The notes: generated by a model from the sequence alone, not told the origin. Counted from the stretch's first letter, positions 45,633 through 57,525 are shown. The stretch is 64,000 nt of DNA from Siphonodentalium dalli (GCA_032622095.1 CP136069.1:203902690-203966689); one strand, 5' to 3'. Made by a program: numbers and translations.

Positions 45633-46035
45633 GTAACTCATTGACAACGCATAGATACGCGACGGCGGTATTTTAAGTTTGCATGTAGTCGATCGCGGCC
45701 TTTGAAGATTGTCGAGTTATCACACTGCGAATGCAAAACTTCGCCGAAAACATCGCCTTTCTCGTAATTAAATATCTTTATCGTGTTATTATTACTATTA
45801 TTATATGTATCGCGATGTGTTGTTACTATAAAGCCATGCCCGTATATTATTCAGTTTTGCGCGCATTTATCTATATAAACGCGTGCTCGTGTTTATATAT
45901 ATTTTTTCGTTACCGGAATAGTCCAAGTTATATTATATATGCATATCAAGATTGCATATATACGCAAAGACTTGCACAGTTATTAGGCAAGTATCATCTC
46001 GTAAACATTCCAATTTCCAGATGCCATTAGTCGTG

Positions 46036-46875
46036 TGTCAATAAAGAGCGTTTCGTTTTAATTTATCGTAACGCGGTAAAACAACACAAAATTGGTTTAT
46101 TGCTGTCGGATTTAATCAATTATAATCAAGTCATTCATTACCATTTTTCCTTGGTTATGAATCATGTATATATTTGGGCAATATGGTGTTTATATATATT
46201 TCGGAATATTGCTTCCCCCACCCCAAAACAATCTAGCCGACTGTCACTGATGGAAATTCACTGCATCTATGCATGGTTAGGCCTATCGGCCTATAAAATT
46301 AGCACTCTAGCGATGCGGTCTATTGAATATCCAGGTCATAAATCGACCTCTATGTGTCAATTACGCATAACAATAGGGTTATAAAATATATAAATGTTCG
46401 CCGTGGTTCGCTTTAAACATCCAATCATATATAACACTTTTTGAAGGAGGGATAATAATCCGGTTTAATATTGAATCACATATTCAAGTGCTCTTTATTC
46501 GCAATATATCGTAATAGTGAACGCTCTTTATTGTGTCAAGGTAAAGGGACTCGACTTAGAACAGTTGTTCTAGTGATTGTTTACTGATTACAACAATACA
46601 GGTCAATACATGTACATGAACTTCCGATATGCATGCTTTATATATCCTTCCATCATTGTCATAGCAATTTCCGCTTTATTAAACTCTTTTTATTCGTACC
46701 ATATTATGAAAACTCTTAACATGGAACGCTCTTTATTGAGCCATGGTGAAGGAAATGGGGACTTAGAATAGTTGTCATCGTGAATTATTCATCAACATAC
46801 TCCCCACTTTAACTGCAATTGTATGTATTTGTAACCATGACTGACTCGTCAAATTAAACGCTCTTTATTTGGTAT
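46036..46875. repeat. Dispersed AACGCTCTTTATT boxes
   Basis: The box occurs at about 46041 (reverse), 46489 (variant), 46519, 46724 and 46855. These share the core with the 42.8-43.0, 48.3-48.5 and 50.4-51.3 kb sites. No coding frame is supported here. Confidence 0.55.
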
Positions 46876-47830
46876 ATGTAATCGGTTTCTGATTTTGCGC
46901 AACGGGTTTCCCACAGAAATCCTGCCAAATGTCACGTAAACGAACATCGTTTGGAAATGAATACAGCATATGCCTAACTGAGAGTCACTAGAATGAATGA
47001 ATGATTGTAAATACGGGACACTCGGGGCATATATACGGGAAATTAAAACAACATCGCGAACACGCACCCGAATAAAGTTCACATGCCGGCTCGTGTTTTT
47101 ATAAGCTTTATACGGAAGTGTTATCTAGCCTACCCCGCTCAATCGTCCCTCTATATTTTTTGTCAAAACAATACCGTAACTTTCCAAACAGCACTTAAGA
47201 CAAATCACACGTGAAGATAACTCACCGCGCGATGACAATTCACCATGTGTACACGATGCTATTGATATGCCCCGCAGTAATTCCATTACACTCACGCGCT
47301 GATGTCGATTCCGGATTTTCCATCGCCATATAGGTAGACATAATTAACTCCGACTCCGATTCCCTGTTTTTAATTAGTTTACCTCGCTTGACGTCATGCG
47401 AGGTTTTGCGACGGAGATAGCCGACAACCGGTGGTGGTATTATTTATTTATTTCTCGGCTTATTTATTACGCGATTTTTATGGGACTTGGATCATTGTGA
47501 TCACAATAGGGGTGGCTCTCCGATAGAGTTTTGTTGTTTCATGAGGATAGTAATCCTTTAACGACAATGAACAACTACCATCTATACCTGTGTATTTGTG
47601 ACACTATACATCCCGTTATGATCAACGATGTGGCTTCAAAAACTAGTCAGTGGACAACAAGACAGACAAGTACCAAATAGAACAATAACTTAATATGTAA
47701 TCACATCGTGAAACTTCAGTCTTGTTGGGAATATTTTCGTTTGATTCAACAGACTGCATATTATCGAAATTACAAAACCATTCGACACTTACTTTTGCCA
47801 ATTACTGTATCTTGGTGCATAGCTATATAG
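46876..47830. other. Unassigned stretch with a CRE site
   Basis: A perfect TGACGTCA lies at 47390-47397 in a CpG-richer patch (about 47200-47470). No exon is recognised. Confidence 0.3.
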
Positions 47831-48560
47831 TCTAGTGGATCTGGTCAAATAAACCACCGGACCGTAAACAAATTGCAATACAAAAGTTTCTTTCATTATA
47901 AGATGTGTATATGTGTCACCAACAGTATCCTAGAATGACCCATTGTTAGGAGTGGCGGAAATGCCTCATTTTTTGGGATAAAATGCCGTTTTTTATATAA
48001 AACTGGTGATTTCTGGAATTCCATCATACTCGCTAAAATAAATAATATACATTTATTATCTACCATTGATGAGATGGGTATTTGGATCCATTATGGAATG
48101 CATGTATGATACGTTCATTGTTGTTGCAAAAATTGTCACTTTTAGGGTTAAAATTCACATTTTCGACGAAAACTGGTGAAATCTGGAATTCCAACACATA
48201 AATCATGAATACATCTTAACAATGAACATTAGCTCGTTGTAATATGTGCAACGGCATTCTAATAACATATGTTAATGACCCAGTCATCTTGGGCGTTGGA
48301 CAAGCCTAACATTTGAAAGTTTTAGAGAGCGTTTCGTGATTGTGATAATGGATATAATGGTCCAGTTCCATTCGTAATTGGAAATTTGGCATTGTAATTA
48401 GTGTAGTACATTGCAGTAGTGATACACTATGCCATGTGAAAATACCCATATTCATATGTGTTTGAGTAATTGTCGTTTTTTATTATTGTCAATTTAGGGA
48501 GTGTTTAGTGATTACACAAATTTCGCGTCTGATGCGTTAATTCTTGGATATATGTTGCAG
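47831..48560. repeat. Diverged repeats, inverted relative to 50.4-50.9 kb
   Basis: GTCTAGTGGATCTGGT and CCGTAAACAAATTGCAATAC at 47835-47890 match, inverted, 50805-50870. ACTGGTGA(T/A)(A/T)TCTGGAATTCCA occurs at about 48002 and 48173. TTTAGAGAGCGTTT (48321) and TTTAGGGAGTGTTT (48493) are reversed AAACGCTCT boxes. Confidence 0.65.
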
Positions 48561-48824
48561 AACATATTTACAATGTTAAATAAGCATCAGGCGTTGTGTG
48601 GAAATGTTTCTAAATGCTGTATATGATCGTATACGACATACATATGGTATGGTATCAATTTAATTCCAATTACAGATAAAATGGGCGTGGCAGATACCGA
48701 AAATAATCAGATCTAGATATAATTTTATACCAATTACTGTGCACATATTTCTTTTATACATGCAAAAATACATGACTGATCTACACATCTTCATCTACAT
48801 TTGTGTCATCTTTGTAATTGGAAC

Positions 48825-49850
48825 ACCCACCACCCCATTCCGCCACCCATAGTATCTTATGCGCCGCAGACGCTCGTATATAGGTAGTAACCACCCACCA
48901 CCCCATTCCGCCACCCATAGTATCTTATGCGCCTGCTCGTATATAGGTAGTACCCACCACCACCAATCTCACTGGACATATTAATTGGTACTCACACTCG
49001 ACATATTAATTGGTACTCACACTGGACATATTAATTGGGTGGGTACTACATGTATACAAGCGCCTGCGGCGCATAAGATACTATGGGTGGCGGGATGGGT
49101 TGGTGGGTGTTTACTACCTATATACGAGCGCCTGCGGCGCATAAGATACTATAGGTGGCGGGATGTGGTGGTGTGTGGGTACTACCTATATACGAACGCC
49201 TGCGGCGCATAAGATAATATGGGTGTCGGGATGGGGTGGTGGGTGGGTATACTACCTATATGCGAGTGCCTGTGGCGCATAAGATACTATGGGTGGCGGA
49301 TGGGGTGGTGGGTGGGTACTACCTATATACGAGCGCCTGCGGCGCATAAGATACTATGGGTGGTGGGATGGGGTGGTGGTGTGGGTTACCTATATACGAG
49401 CGCCTGCTGCGCATAAGATACTATGGTGGCGGGATGTGGTGGTGGGTGGGTACTACCTATATACGAGCGCCTGTGGCGCATAATATACTATGGGTGGCGG
49501 GATGGGGTGGTGATTTGGTTACTACCTATATACGAGTGGCTGTGGCGCATAAGATACTATGGGTGGCGGGATGGGGTGGTGGGTGTTTTCTACCTATATA
49601 CGAGTGCCTGTGACGCATAAGATACTATGGGTGGCGGGATGGGGTGGTGGGTGGTTACTACCTATATACGAGTGCCTGTGGCGCATAATATACTATGGGT
49701 GGCGGGATGGGGTGGTGGGTGTTTACTACCTATACGAGCGCCTGTGGCGCATAAGATACTATGGGTGGCGGGATGGTGGGTGGGTGCTACCTATATACGA
49801 GCGCCTGCGGCGCAAAAGATACTATGGATGGCGGGATGTGGTGGACATAT
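48825..49850 (+). repeat. 68-bp minisatellite with internal inversion, about 15 copies
   Basis: Unit CTATATACGAGCGCCTGCGG then CGCATAAGATACTATGGGTG, GCGGGATGGGGTGGTGGGTG. The first two units (48825-48960) lie on the opposite strand. They are separated from the main array by three copies of a 24-bp repeat CTGGACATATTAATTGGTAC (about 48970-49040). GC-rich and G-rich on the plus strand. Confidence 0.96.
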
Positions 49851-50388
49851 ATTTATTACGAATCGGCTTTCCGTAGAAATGTGTGCCGGCGGCGAAGAGG
49901 AGTGGTTTACAGCTGATGACCCCGTTCTTATTTCTTACATTCGCGCGTCGTTTTAAATTTGGCTTTATAATGTATAAATAAGCACCCTTTATATATTGGT
50001 GCATATAGTATGAGACTATGACCATCATGTGGGCTATTATAATGTCTTGTTAATAACTTACCATCTGGCGGTCCGCTTTTTGTTTGTCCATTTATTCAAA
50101 TAGGCTGACGAAGCACACTCATGTTGTCAAAAATAGCAATAGTTTGTTTGTTCTACGGAAACCCATAAGCCTCTTACCATGCCGCGAAATTTTAAGAAGA
50201 AAAAAAAACACCCATAATTATGCATTGATCACTCACTAATTGACTGAGTAGGGCTTACGTGGGAGTTTTATATTGTAGACATGCTATAAGTCGGTTCCAT
50301 ATCGACTAGTGTCCCTATTTATCAGTGGAGACAGCGCACCCTAAACAGTTACCTGGACGAATGAGTACATTTAGTGATGTATTGTGAT
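49851..50388. other. Unassigned stretch
   Basis: No gene recognised. A short GC-rich patch (GTGTGCCGGCGGCGAAGAGG) lies at about 49880. Confidence 0.3.
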
Positions 50389-50720
50389 CATGAAACGCTC
50401 TTTATATCACATATAGTATCGCAAAAATATGCATGCTAATGATGATTTAACATTGACATAGTATGTCAGTTGGGTTTTAATCGTTTACAACACTAATTTT
50501 GCAACAGTAATGGAATTAGATATGATACTCAATATCATTATCACTAAACGCTCTCTAAATTACACAATATCGCCGCAAAAATTGGCATGATAACACTGGT
50601 TTAACATTCACACAGTGTCTCAGCTGGGTATTAACCGATTACAGCACCAAATTTGCGATTAGTATTGAAACTAGACACGATACTCAATATCGTTATCATC
50701 AAACGCTCTCTAAATCATAA
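50389..50720 (+). repeat. About 155-bp satellite-like repeat with AAACGCTCT box
   Basis: Boxes at 50392, 50546 and 50700 start units that share ATATCGCCGCAAAAATTGGC-like, GGTTTAACATT, CAGCTGGGTATTAA and GATACTCAATATC. Spacing is 154-156 bp. An isolated box recurs at 51281. Confidence 0.75.
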
Positions 50721-50959
50721 AAACCCTAAAAAAGACAATTTCCGCTCAACATAGAGATGGGTCATTTTCAGATGTCATATGTATGACCTATTGCTATGTA
50801 TTCCAGTAAAAATAATTTGTATTGCAATTTGTTTACGGTTCAACACCAGATCCACTAGACTAATATCATATATTGCATCAATTAAATCCCGGATAGTTAT
50901 AGTGGGTCAAACACGAGTGTTAATCTCCATATATAGTTGCGCACGATTGCCAATAAGTG

Positions 50960-51245
50960 ATATTACAATCAACCAACAAGAATCATCTGATCACATCCAT
51001 TCTTTTAAAAATTACGTCTATGTTGCATACTTAGTATTTTTTAGGAATATCAGTACACGCATATCATCATACGCATAATGGCACCATTTATCTAAAGTAC
51101 TAAAACCTCCATAGGGCTCAGTGTTAAATTTTGATCACAACTGTAGCCAACAAGAACGAAGCGATCACATCAACATTTTCAAAAATACACGACAGGGTCA
51201 TATCTAGTAGTTTGGAAAAGTTTCAAATCTCACCGATCACCATAC
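50960..51245 (+). repeat. About 178-bp direct duplication
   Basis: CCAACAAGAA, GATCACATC and CATACGC...TGGCACCAT occur in the same order at 50970-51095 and 51148-51265. Confidence 0.65.
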
Positions 51246-51329
51246 GCCATGTGGCACCATCTATCGTGTTCTGTAAATACGAAACGCTCTCTAAATTATG
51301 TTGACCCCGATTTAGGCCGACCCGCCAAA

Positions 51330-51440
51330 ATTCAAGAATGGAAACAAGTGAATCCTGAAAACACACCCACTGGGCATACAGAATCCGTTTTCAGATCGCT
51401 TTTAACAAACCAAAAATGCAAAATGACATAAGGAATCCGA
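51330..51440 (-). repeat. Repeat N, inverted distant copy
   Basis: TGGAAACAAGTGAATCCTGA and GACATAAGGAATCC match 42120-42250 in reverse orientation. Confidence 0.6.
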
Positions 51441-51611
51441 CTAACAGAAAACTACTTAATTTTGTTAAGCTAATACACCATCTGAATACCACATCAAGCA
51501 TATTATATAACAATACAAATGTCAAAAAGATGACTTTAATCATATTTTTAGAAGGGAAATTATGGGAACAGCGTACGTTCTCAGCATGTATACAAATTGA
51601 GTGGAAATGAA

Positions 51612-52301
51612 TACAGTTAAACTTCGTTAAGTCGAATCGCAAGGGACCGTTGGATTACTTTGAGTTATCCGAGTGTTCGGCTTAACTGTTTTGACCATTT
51701 GGTGACCACAAATTCCAACCAGTTGAATTCATATCGATCCGATATGGCCCACGATTGCTGCATCAGTGTCATGGCATCGAGAACATTCAAATTGAGTTCA
51801 GCCTTCTTGTCAATAGCATTTCTTCGTTTGGAACATTGTTTTCATTTTGGGAAGACATGACTGAATGAAATTATAATTATTCTCTGTATCAGGCCGTTTA
51901 AATATGATTTTCATTTCGCCTGTCAACACTACTAATCCTCACAGGGGAAATTGACCCCCACACCTCGTCAATATGTTAAATAAACAATGCATTAGGATAA
52001 ATAAAGACTCCAGGAAACTTCACAGCTTTTTAGGGTAATGAATAGAAGCACACTGAGTTATAATCACATGGCGATGTGTCGCCGACGGCGCTTCGACTTA
52101 ACCATAGTAATTAGTGTTATAATCTGGCTGGTGGGACTAAATTTCGTTTCGACTTAAGCGGAATTTCGACTTATCCACCTTCGACTTAACCATAATTATT
52201 CTAATGGCTTTGCTCACAAGCTCAGCCGGGACCAGGCGATGGCTTCGACTTAAGTGGGGTATTCGAGTTACCGACGTTCGACTTAACGAAGTTTAACTGT
52301 A
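51612..52301. mobile_element. Pogo/Tigger-like non-autonomous DNA transposon
   Basis: TACAGTTAAACTTCGTTAAG and its complement CTTAACGAAGTTTAACTGTA form inverted ends of about 25 bp with TA flanks. CAGTT-starting ends rich in TTAAGTCGAA resemble pogo/Tigger termini. TTCGACTTAA is repeated several times in the right half. At 690 bp it encodes no transposase. Confidence 0.8.
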
Positions 52302-52667
52302 ACTGCCATAAAAAGTATATGATCTGAACTATTAAAGGATTCAATGACAATTTAATTGAGTTCAATACTGCTCCAAGAATCTCAACATTATGTTAAGTAC
52401 GTTTGTGCTGGAAAATTGTGAACATCCATTTTGTAAGAATTGATATAAATTAACCTTTGGACTGAGATGAGTCCTCATGTTTAGGTCATATGTTCAGAGC
52501 CAAATTCCCAGCTTACCAGCTATCTCTAATACTGTGGCCTGTATATAGTTGATTGCTCACAGCTTGAGTGGACTGACCTGCATGCAACATTGGCTAGTTC
52601 CTTGATGTACAGTTCATGTTATGGCTTCTCACAAATTTCTAATACACACCTAACATAATGTTGAGCA
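52302..52667. other. Unassigned stretch
   Basis: No gene, array or element end recognised. Confidence 0.3.
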
Positions 52668-53289
52668 TATAAAGATCCTGTGCAAATGCATTATCTCTGA
52701 TATAATTAGCGAGTCTCCCATAGGGAGCTCGCATACATAAGAGAATACACTGGCTTAATTACAAGGTCAAGATAAATATTGTTAGGTCAATATATTCTCT
52801 TATATATGTGAGACTCCCTATGGGAGACTCACATATATAAGAGAATTAACCCTTTACCCAACAAACCGGCCAAAACCGGCCAAATAAAGCTTCAACAGCC
52901 TAAAATATCTTCGGTCTGTCTCAATAGAACCATACAAATATGGATATCGTTGGAACCGGCTCCTTGACCACATTGTGATAGTTACAGTTATACCCTGTGC
53001 CAATGCATTCTCTTATATATGCGAGTCGACCATAGGTCGCCTCGCATATATAAGAGAATGCATTGGCCTAAAAAACACTTTTTACCATTTTTTCTTACAT
53101 TCTTTAACAATTTTATAATTTTTAATGTGTTAAGCCAATGCATTCTCTTATATATGCGAGGCGACCTATGGTCGACTCGCATATATAAGAGAATGCATTG
53201 GCACAGGGCCGTTCTGTTGGGTAAAGGGTTAATGCATTGGCACGTGCGTTTCGCAAAATTTCAGGAAGCTCCAGACATGGAAGGGTTAA
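52668..53289 (+). mobile_element. Family D MITE, copy 7, split by a family A element
   Basis: AAAGATCCTGTGCAAATGCA onward to TCCAGACATGGAAGGGTTAA. The second module is cut at 52846-53232 by a complete family A element and resumes with TGCATTGGCACGTGCGTTTC. Confidence 0.88.
52846..53232 (-). mobile_element. Family A MITE, copy 6, nested in family D
   Basis: TTAACCCTTTACCCAACAAA to CTGTTGGGTAAAGGGTTAA, 387 bp. Both TTAA copies are intact. Confidence 0.95.
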
Positions 53290-53823
53290 CTATTGTAATG
53301 ACTGTCATCTGCTTGGGTCCATGTGAGGCTCCATACGGGAGTGTTAGCCCCAGCATTATAGGAAACAAAAAAAGATGGATGCATCAGATCAACCATGAAA
53401 TATTTTACAAAAAATTATTTATTTTTTTTATTTAAAACATTCATGAATTGCATATCCAAATATAGACATACATTCAAAATTTCCTTCATAGCCATTGAGC
53501 AACAGTGGAGAAAACGTGAAATAACACCCCTGCTCACACCTTTTATTTGGCGCTGGCCTGTACTGGCCCAATGGACACCTGTCAAAATAATTATTTGGGC
53601 TGGTTTGATGTGATTCGGTAAGATTAATCTCATAGCGCAGTGATAACGGAAATGGTACCATACCATATGGAGTTTGCAAAACCAATGGTACTTTGACAGA
53701 TATTTGGCCTAACGTTTACTCATAATAGTAAACTGATACCGTCTGATTTTGGCTGCACACTGACATGTAAGTTCTCTATGCTAATATCAACATTGGGTGA
53801 AATAGCATGAACATGAAACTTAC
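53290..53823. other. Mostly unassigned; includes 41.5-kb repeat fragment
   Basis: ATGACTGTCATCTGCTTGGG and GAGGCTCCATACGGGAGTG at 53298-53345 match the 41502-41990 repeat. The rest is likely intron of the gene whose exon follows. Confidence 0.4.
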
Positions 53824-53901
53824 CAGTTTTCAGGGTTATATTCGGACAATCCAGACATTGTGGTAACGGTAAGTCTGCTTCCAGCTGTGTTCGTGTGCTA
53901 C
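53824..53901 (-). CDS. Internal 78-bp exon of a spliced gene, unknown product
   Basis: On the minus strand, CTCTTTTTACAG precedes the exon and GTAAGTTTC follows it; both are excellent splice signals. The exon is 78 bp and carries 2 + 75 + 1 coding bases, so it is symmetric and can be skipped without a frameshift. It encodes STRTQLEADLPLPQCLDCPN followed by ITLKT. The CxxC pair hints at a small extracellular or metal-binding module, but the protein is not recognised. No other exon of this gene was found; neighbouring sequence is MITEs and probable intron. Confidence 0.55.
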
Positions 53902-53933
53902 CTGTAAAAAGAGTAGAATCATCTGGAGATTGG

Positions 53934-55112
53934 ACCAAGCCTTGAAATAGTGTGTCTCTCATTTGCACCCTCTGGCGACCTCATTCTGCTTAGGCTCAAC
54001 TGCTATGGGAGACCTAGGGTGAGATTGAAGTTTTCCAGTTAAAGTCACCTTGATTACCTTACTCATATTTAAATTCATGCAGTACTATTTTTCGCTCATC
54101 CGTCGGTGTGCGAATTTAAAACTGATAGAAAAATAGTACAACTCCTGAATTTAAACTAATTAACAACATGGAAAACAAGATCAAGGGTTATGTTGATGAG
54201 TTAGACAGATTACGAAAGAATGGACACTGAATGGGCAATTACGCCTAAACGAGTAGGCCTATATTTACATTCGGTCAACTAATATACTCAATGTCAATCG
54301 ACGAACATGGTAACTTCAACGACGATGATGAAATGCTTGTGAAAAATACACATAATCTAGGTTGTATGTGCATGCATGGAAGCAAGCCCCCTATTCACCA
54401 CTCTGGAGTGACATCGTGACCGTACAGCCTGAGTTAGTTATGTCATCACAAGTTCACAGCCCGCAGTCAGTATTGATTTTTCTGAAGTCAGTTGCATTCT
54501 CGGTTGTGGTTTTCTGTTTTCGAGTTCATTTATTGATGTCTGCATGTGCAGTCCATGTTACTATTTCAATATCATAATTATTTGGAGCATAAATAAACAT
54601 CGGTCATCGCAACAAAATGATGATGCTGTCTAGAATAAAGCTCTACCAGCGACGAGAACGATTCGGGTAGAGATTTGACTACAACATAAATTCACAGTAC
54701 GTGATCGTGTTTAGTATATGCATATATCTTCAGAAACGAATAAGAACTGAAACTGTCAACAGATAAACAACTTTGATGAAGATACTTTTGTCAGTTTTGA
54801 ATTCGCACAGACAGGTGCGTGAATTTAAAGTGCGCGAATTCAAAACTGAGCGAATTTAAATACGAGTAAGGTATGCATTTGATCTTCTTCAAATTATATA
54901 GGGGATGTAGAAACTACATGAACAGAAGGGAAAAACTAACTAAAAACAATGTTAGTTTGAGACTTTAGATACTTCCCAGAAGATGAGGCCTAAGCAGAAT
55001 GAGGTCCCCTGAGGGTGAAATTTTGTGATGCTATAGCCAGCTGTGCGGGGTAGCATCACTAAATTCACCCTCTGGGGACCTCATTCTGCAAACACACTAT
55101 TTGCAGGCTTGC
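53934..55112. mobile_element. Family F MITE split by an 815-bp TA-flanked element
   Basis: Left part CCAAGCCTTGAAATAGTGTG to about 54054; right part from TATGCATTTGATCTTCTTCA to AAACACACTATTTGCAGGCT. The first module is reduced to a half. Confidence 0.85.
54055..54873. mobile_element. Nested TA-flanked element, about 815 bp
   Basis: Ends TACCTTACTCATATTTAAAT and ATTTAAATACGAGTAAGGTA are inverted repeats of about 22 bp. Removing the insert plus one TA restores the family F sequence (CACCTTGATTATGCATTT). Subterminal GCGAATTTAAA motifs recur at both ends, and GTACTATTTTT is inverted near the left end. No transposase frame. Confidence 0.88.
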
Positions 55113-55201
55113 TTACGAGTAATCTGGGTATGGCTGTTATTATAGTGTAACGATTGACAGCATATACCTGTGATCAAGAACTCAGGGGTACATACCAATT
55201 A

Positions 55202-55374
55202 TATAAGGATTAACTGTCATGTGGACTGTTTTTATGGAGATGTAACGGTGAGGTAAGTGGACATAACTTGTGTAAAACCCGAAGGGTTTTACATACAAGT
55301 TATGTCCACTTACCTCACCGTTACATCTCCATAAAAATAGTCCACATGACAGTTAATCCTTATATTTATATACA
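55202..55374. mobile_element. Near-perfect hairpin element, about 84-bp arms
   Basis: TATAAGGATTAACTGTCATG on the left is matched by CATGACAGTTAATCCTTATA on the right. The tip is ACCCGAAGGGT. Arms differ at only a few positions, so it is probably young. Confidence 0.9.
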
Positions 55375-55972
55375 TTTAGCGAAAAAGCCACTTTTGTAAA
55401 TATATTTAAATCGAAAAGAGTATCGTGACAAGATCAGCCCAAAATACCCAATAGCACCCTTGGCAAAAGTTAATAGGAACAATTTATCTTCATGTTGAAA
55501 CCCGATGATGTATTAAGTCAATCCTGCGCGAGTCCAAATGCGCCCAAAACATTACGCGTTCGTCTTTCCAAACCTAATGACGTATCGATGGTGTTATTAG
55601 CTTGGTGTTATGAGGCGTTACGCATTCACCGAGAAATAACTGCAACTAGCCACGTGGGCGCCGACCAATCAGAATGCTGGATTTAGTGATGACAACACTT
55701 AGTGTGTAAATATATTGATTTAACAGATATCTCAAGAGATTTCCAAAGCTCAAGGGGAATATATATCATCAGAGATCTGATAATTGATTAAGTTTCACCC
55801 CCATATATTCTCACTTACGTTCAGTGGGGTAGAGTCGCCCCCTGTAATAATGGTTTACAATTAATATTTTACTCAATTTCACAAACGTCTTTCTGAATCC
55901 TCAGTTGACAGCCCAACAATCTATTAAAGTTTAACCAAATATACATACAGTAATGTATGTACATGTATATGT
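55375..55972. other. Unassigned stretch
   Basis: No gene recognised. The GC-richer part at 55500-55690 has a 64-codon frame with no supporting features. Confidence 0.3.
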
Positions 55973-56092
55973 GAGAGATTTCCGATGAATGGCAACAAGC
56001 CATATTTCCAACTAAATTCTGAAAAATTACCCATAATTCTGCTGTGGTTAAGAAGTCGATTATTTAGGGCATTACTGTACATAACATATCAT
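55973..56092. mobile_element. Family E half element
   Basis: GATTTCCGATGAATGGCAAC to TTTAGGGCATTACTGTA; only the right arm is present. Confidence 0.8.
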
Positions 56093-56179
56093 AAGATATT
56101 CCGCAATCAGCATTTAGTTCAATGCAAAAATAATTTTATTATTATTTAAATATAGGAATAGAGTGGAGACTTGCATTCA

Positions 56180-56567
56180 AATGTGCGATTGATTTGGGCA
56201 GATTTACATTACATTTGTCGATACATGTAGAAGTTTTGTGCAAAAGGTGGGTTTTTTATCAATAATTATTGAGTTTGAATCGACGGTATATAAATCGATG
56301 TCAATCCGGTGCCGCATGTCCATGAATTTTTGTTCGAATATCATTGTATGTTACAATTGTCTGTTACAAGTTGTCCAACAGTTTATCCTACAATTGTGTA
56401 CCAGATTTTCAAACTCAGTGAGGTCAACCCTTTCTAAAAATATACAGATTTCCAAATCCCCACGGAAAAGTTTATTAATGCACATTGATGTGGTAACACA
56501 GCACCAATTCGCTATCTCTTGTAGTTATTCTGTACACACACATATGGTTTTCTCTCCAAAATTTTAG
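56180..56567 (+). pseudogene. Unidentified coding-like relic, copy 2
   Basis: Encodes RLAFKCAIDL and TLHLSIHVEVLCK, then shifts frame to EFESTVYKS and VVQQFILQLC. It pairs with 36599-36935 (opposite strand). The frame change near 56240 indicates it is broken. Function unknown. Confidence 0.45.
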
Positions 56568-57525
56568 AGGTTTTAATTTCACATTCATGTAGATTTTACA
56601 ATTTTAATATTCTTTTAAGGGTGGTCCAGCAATTCTTTGCTGGAGTAGATGCTGCTGGACACAATTTGATATGTGGGCTCTCTGCTTTTAACATCTTTGT
56701 AGAGTGCTACTAAAACAACAAAGAACTCAGAGACACCCCTTAGGCCATATGGGACTATACATGTGACAGTGTAGCCCTCATGTGGTTGCATTTCTTAACT
56801 TTCATTAACAAATGTACACCATTTATCGCACTTTCATTCATCACATATCTTAGTGCCTATTATATAACTCTTCATTCTTAAATAAGTTCATAAATGATTC
56901 ACTTCACTTTTAATCAAGTACTGACTGTACTGTTAATTCTGGCAATATGATATTCACATCTACAGGTCTTTTATAAGAAATTCTAATGCATACAATTTAA
57001 TGTCTTATTAAACTTACTGAAAAGGAAATATATCTACTGTAGTTGAGTATTAATCTTTTTTCTTTTGGTCCTTTGTAAATTTATAAATTCTATACAAACT
57101 CGATAACATCTATTAACCTGAGGACGATTGTGGAAATAAGTCTGCCCATTTATGGACAGTCTTTACAATGTTATCCTCGGTGCGATGGGTGAGTCTAAAT
57201 ACATCTCATGATCACTTCTCTAAAAACATCCATTTTATTTCATGAAAATAACATTTGCTCTATCAAATGACTGACACCATTTAGATTTGTTCTCTTATTA
57301 ACTGCTGTATACAAACATAATGTACATGTAAAACTGTTTGGTCCAATTAATATATATAGGACCTTTTGTAATATTTGTATTTTTACATCACACCAAATAA
57401 AACTATCTGTCTGGCTATTAAAAACCTGCGCTTTGAATCAATACATAAGGACAAACTACAGTGCGAGACATTTTATGGTTAACATGAAAACTAAAACACT
57501 GCAGGCTGTCTGAGATGTTTCAATG

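Noticed and set aside
45731-46030. 99-codon hydrophobic frame after the E-box cluster
   Set aside because: No domain, no splice or poly-A context, and AT-rich codons give hydrophobic residues by chance.
49219-49956. Frames with GWWVGTTYIRAPAAHKILW-like repeats
   Set aside because: Products of the 68-bp minisatellite, open in three frames at once.
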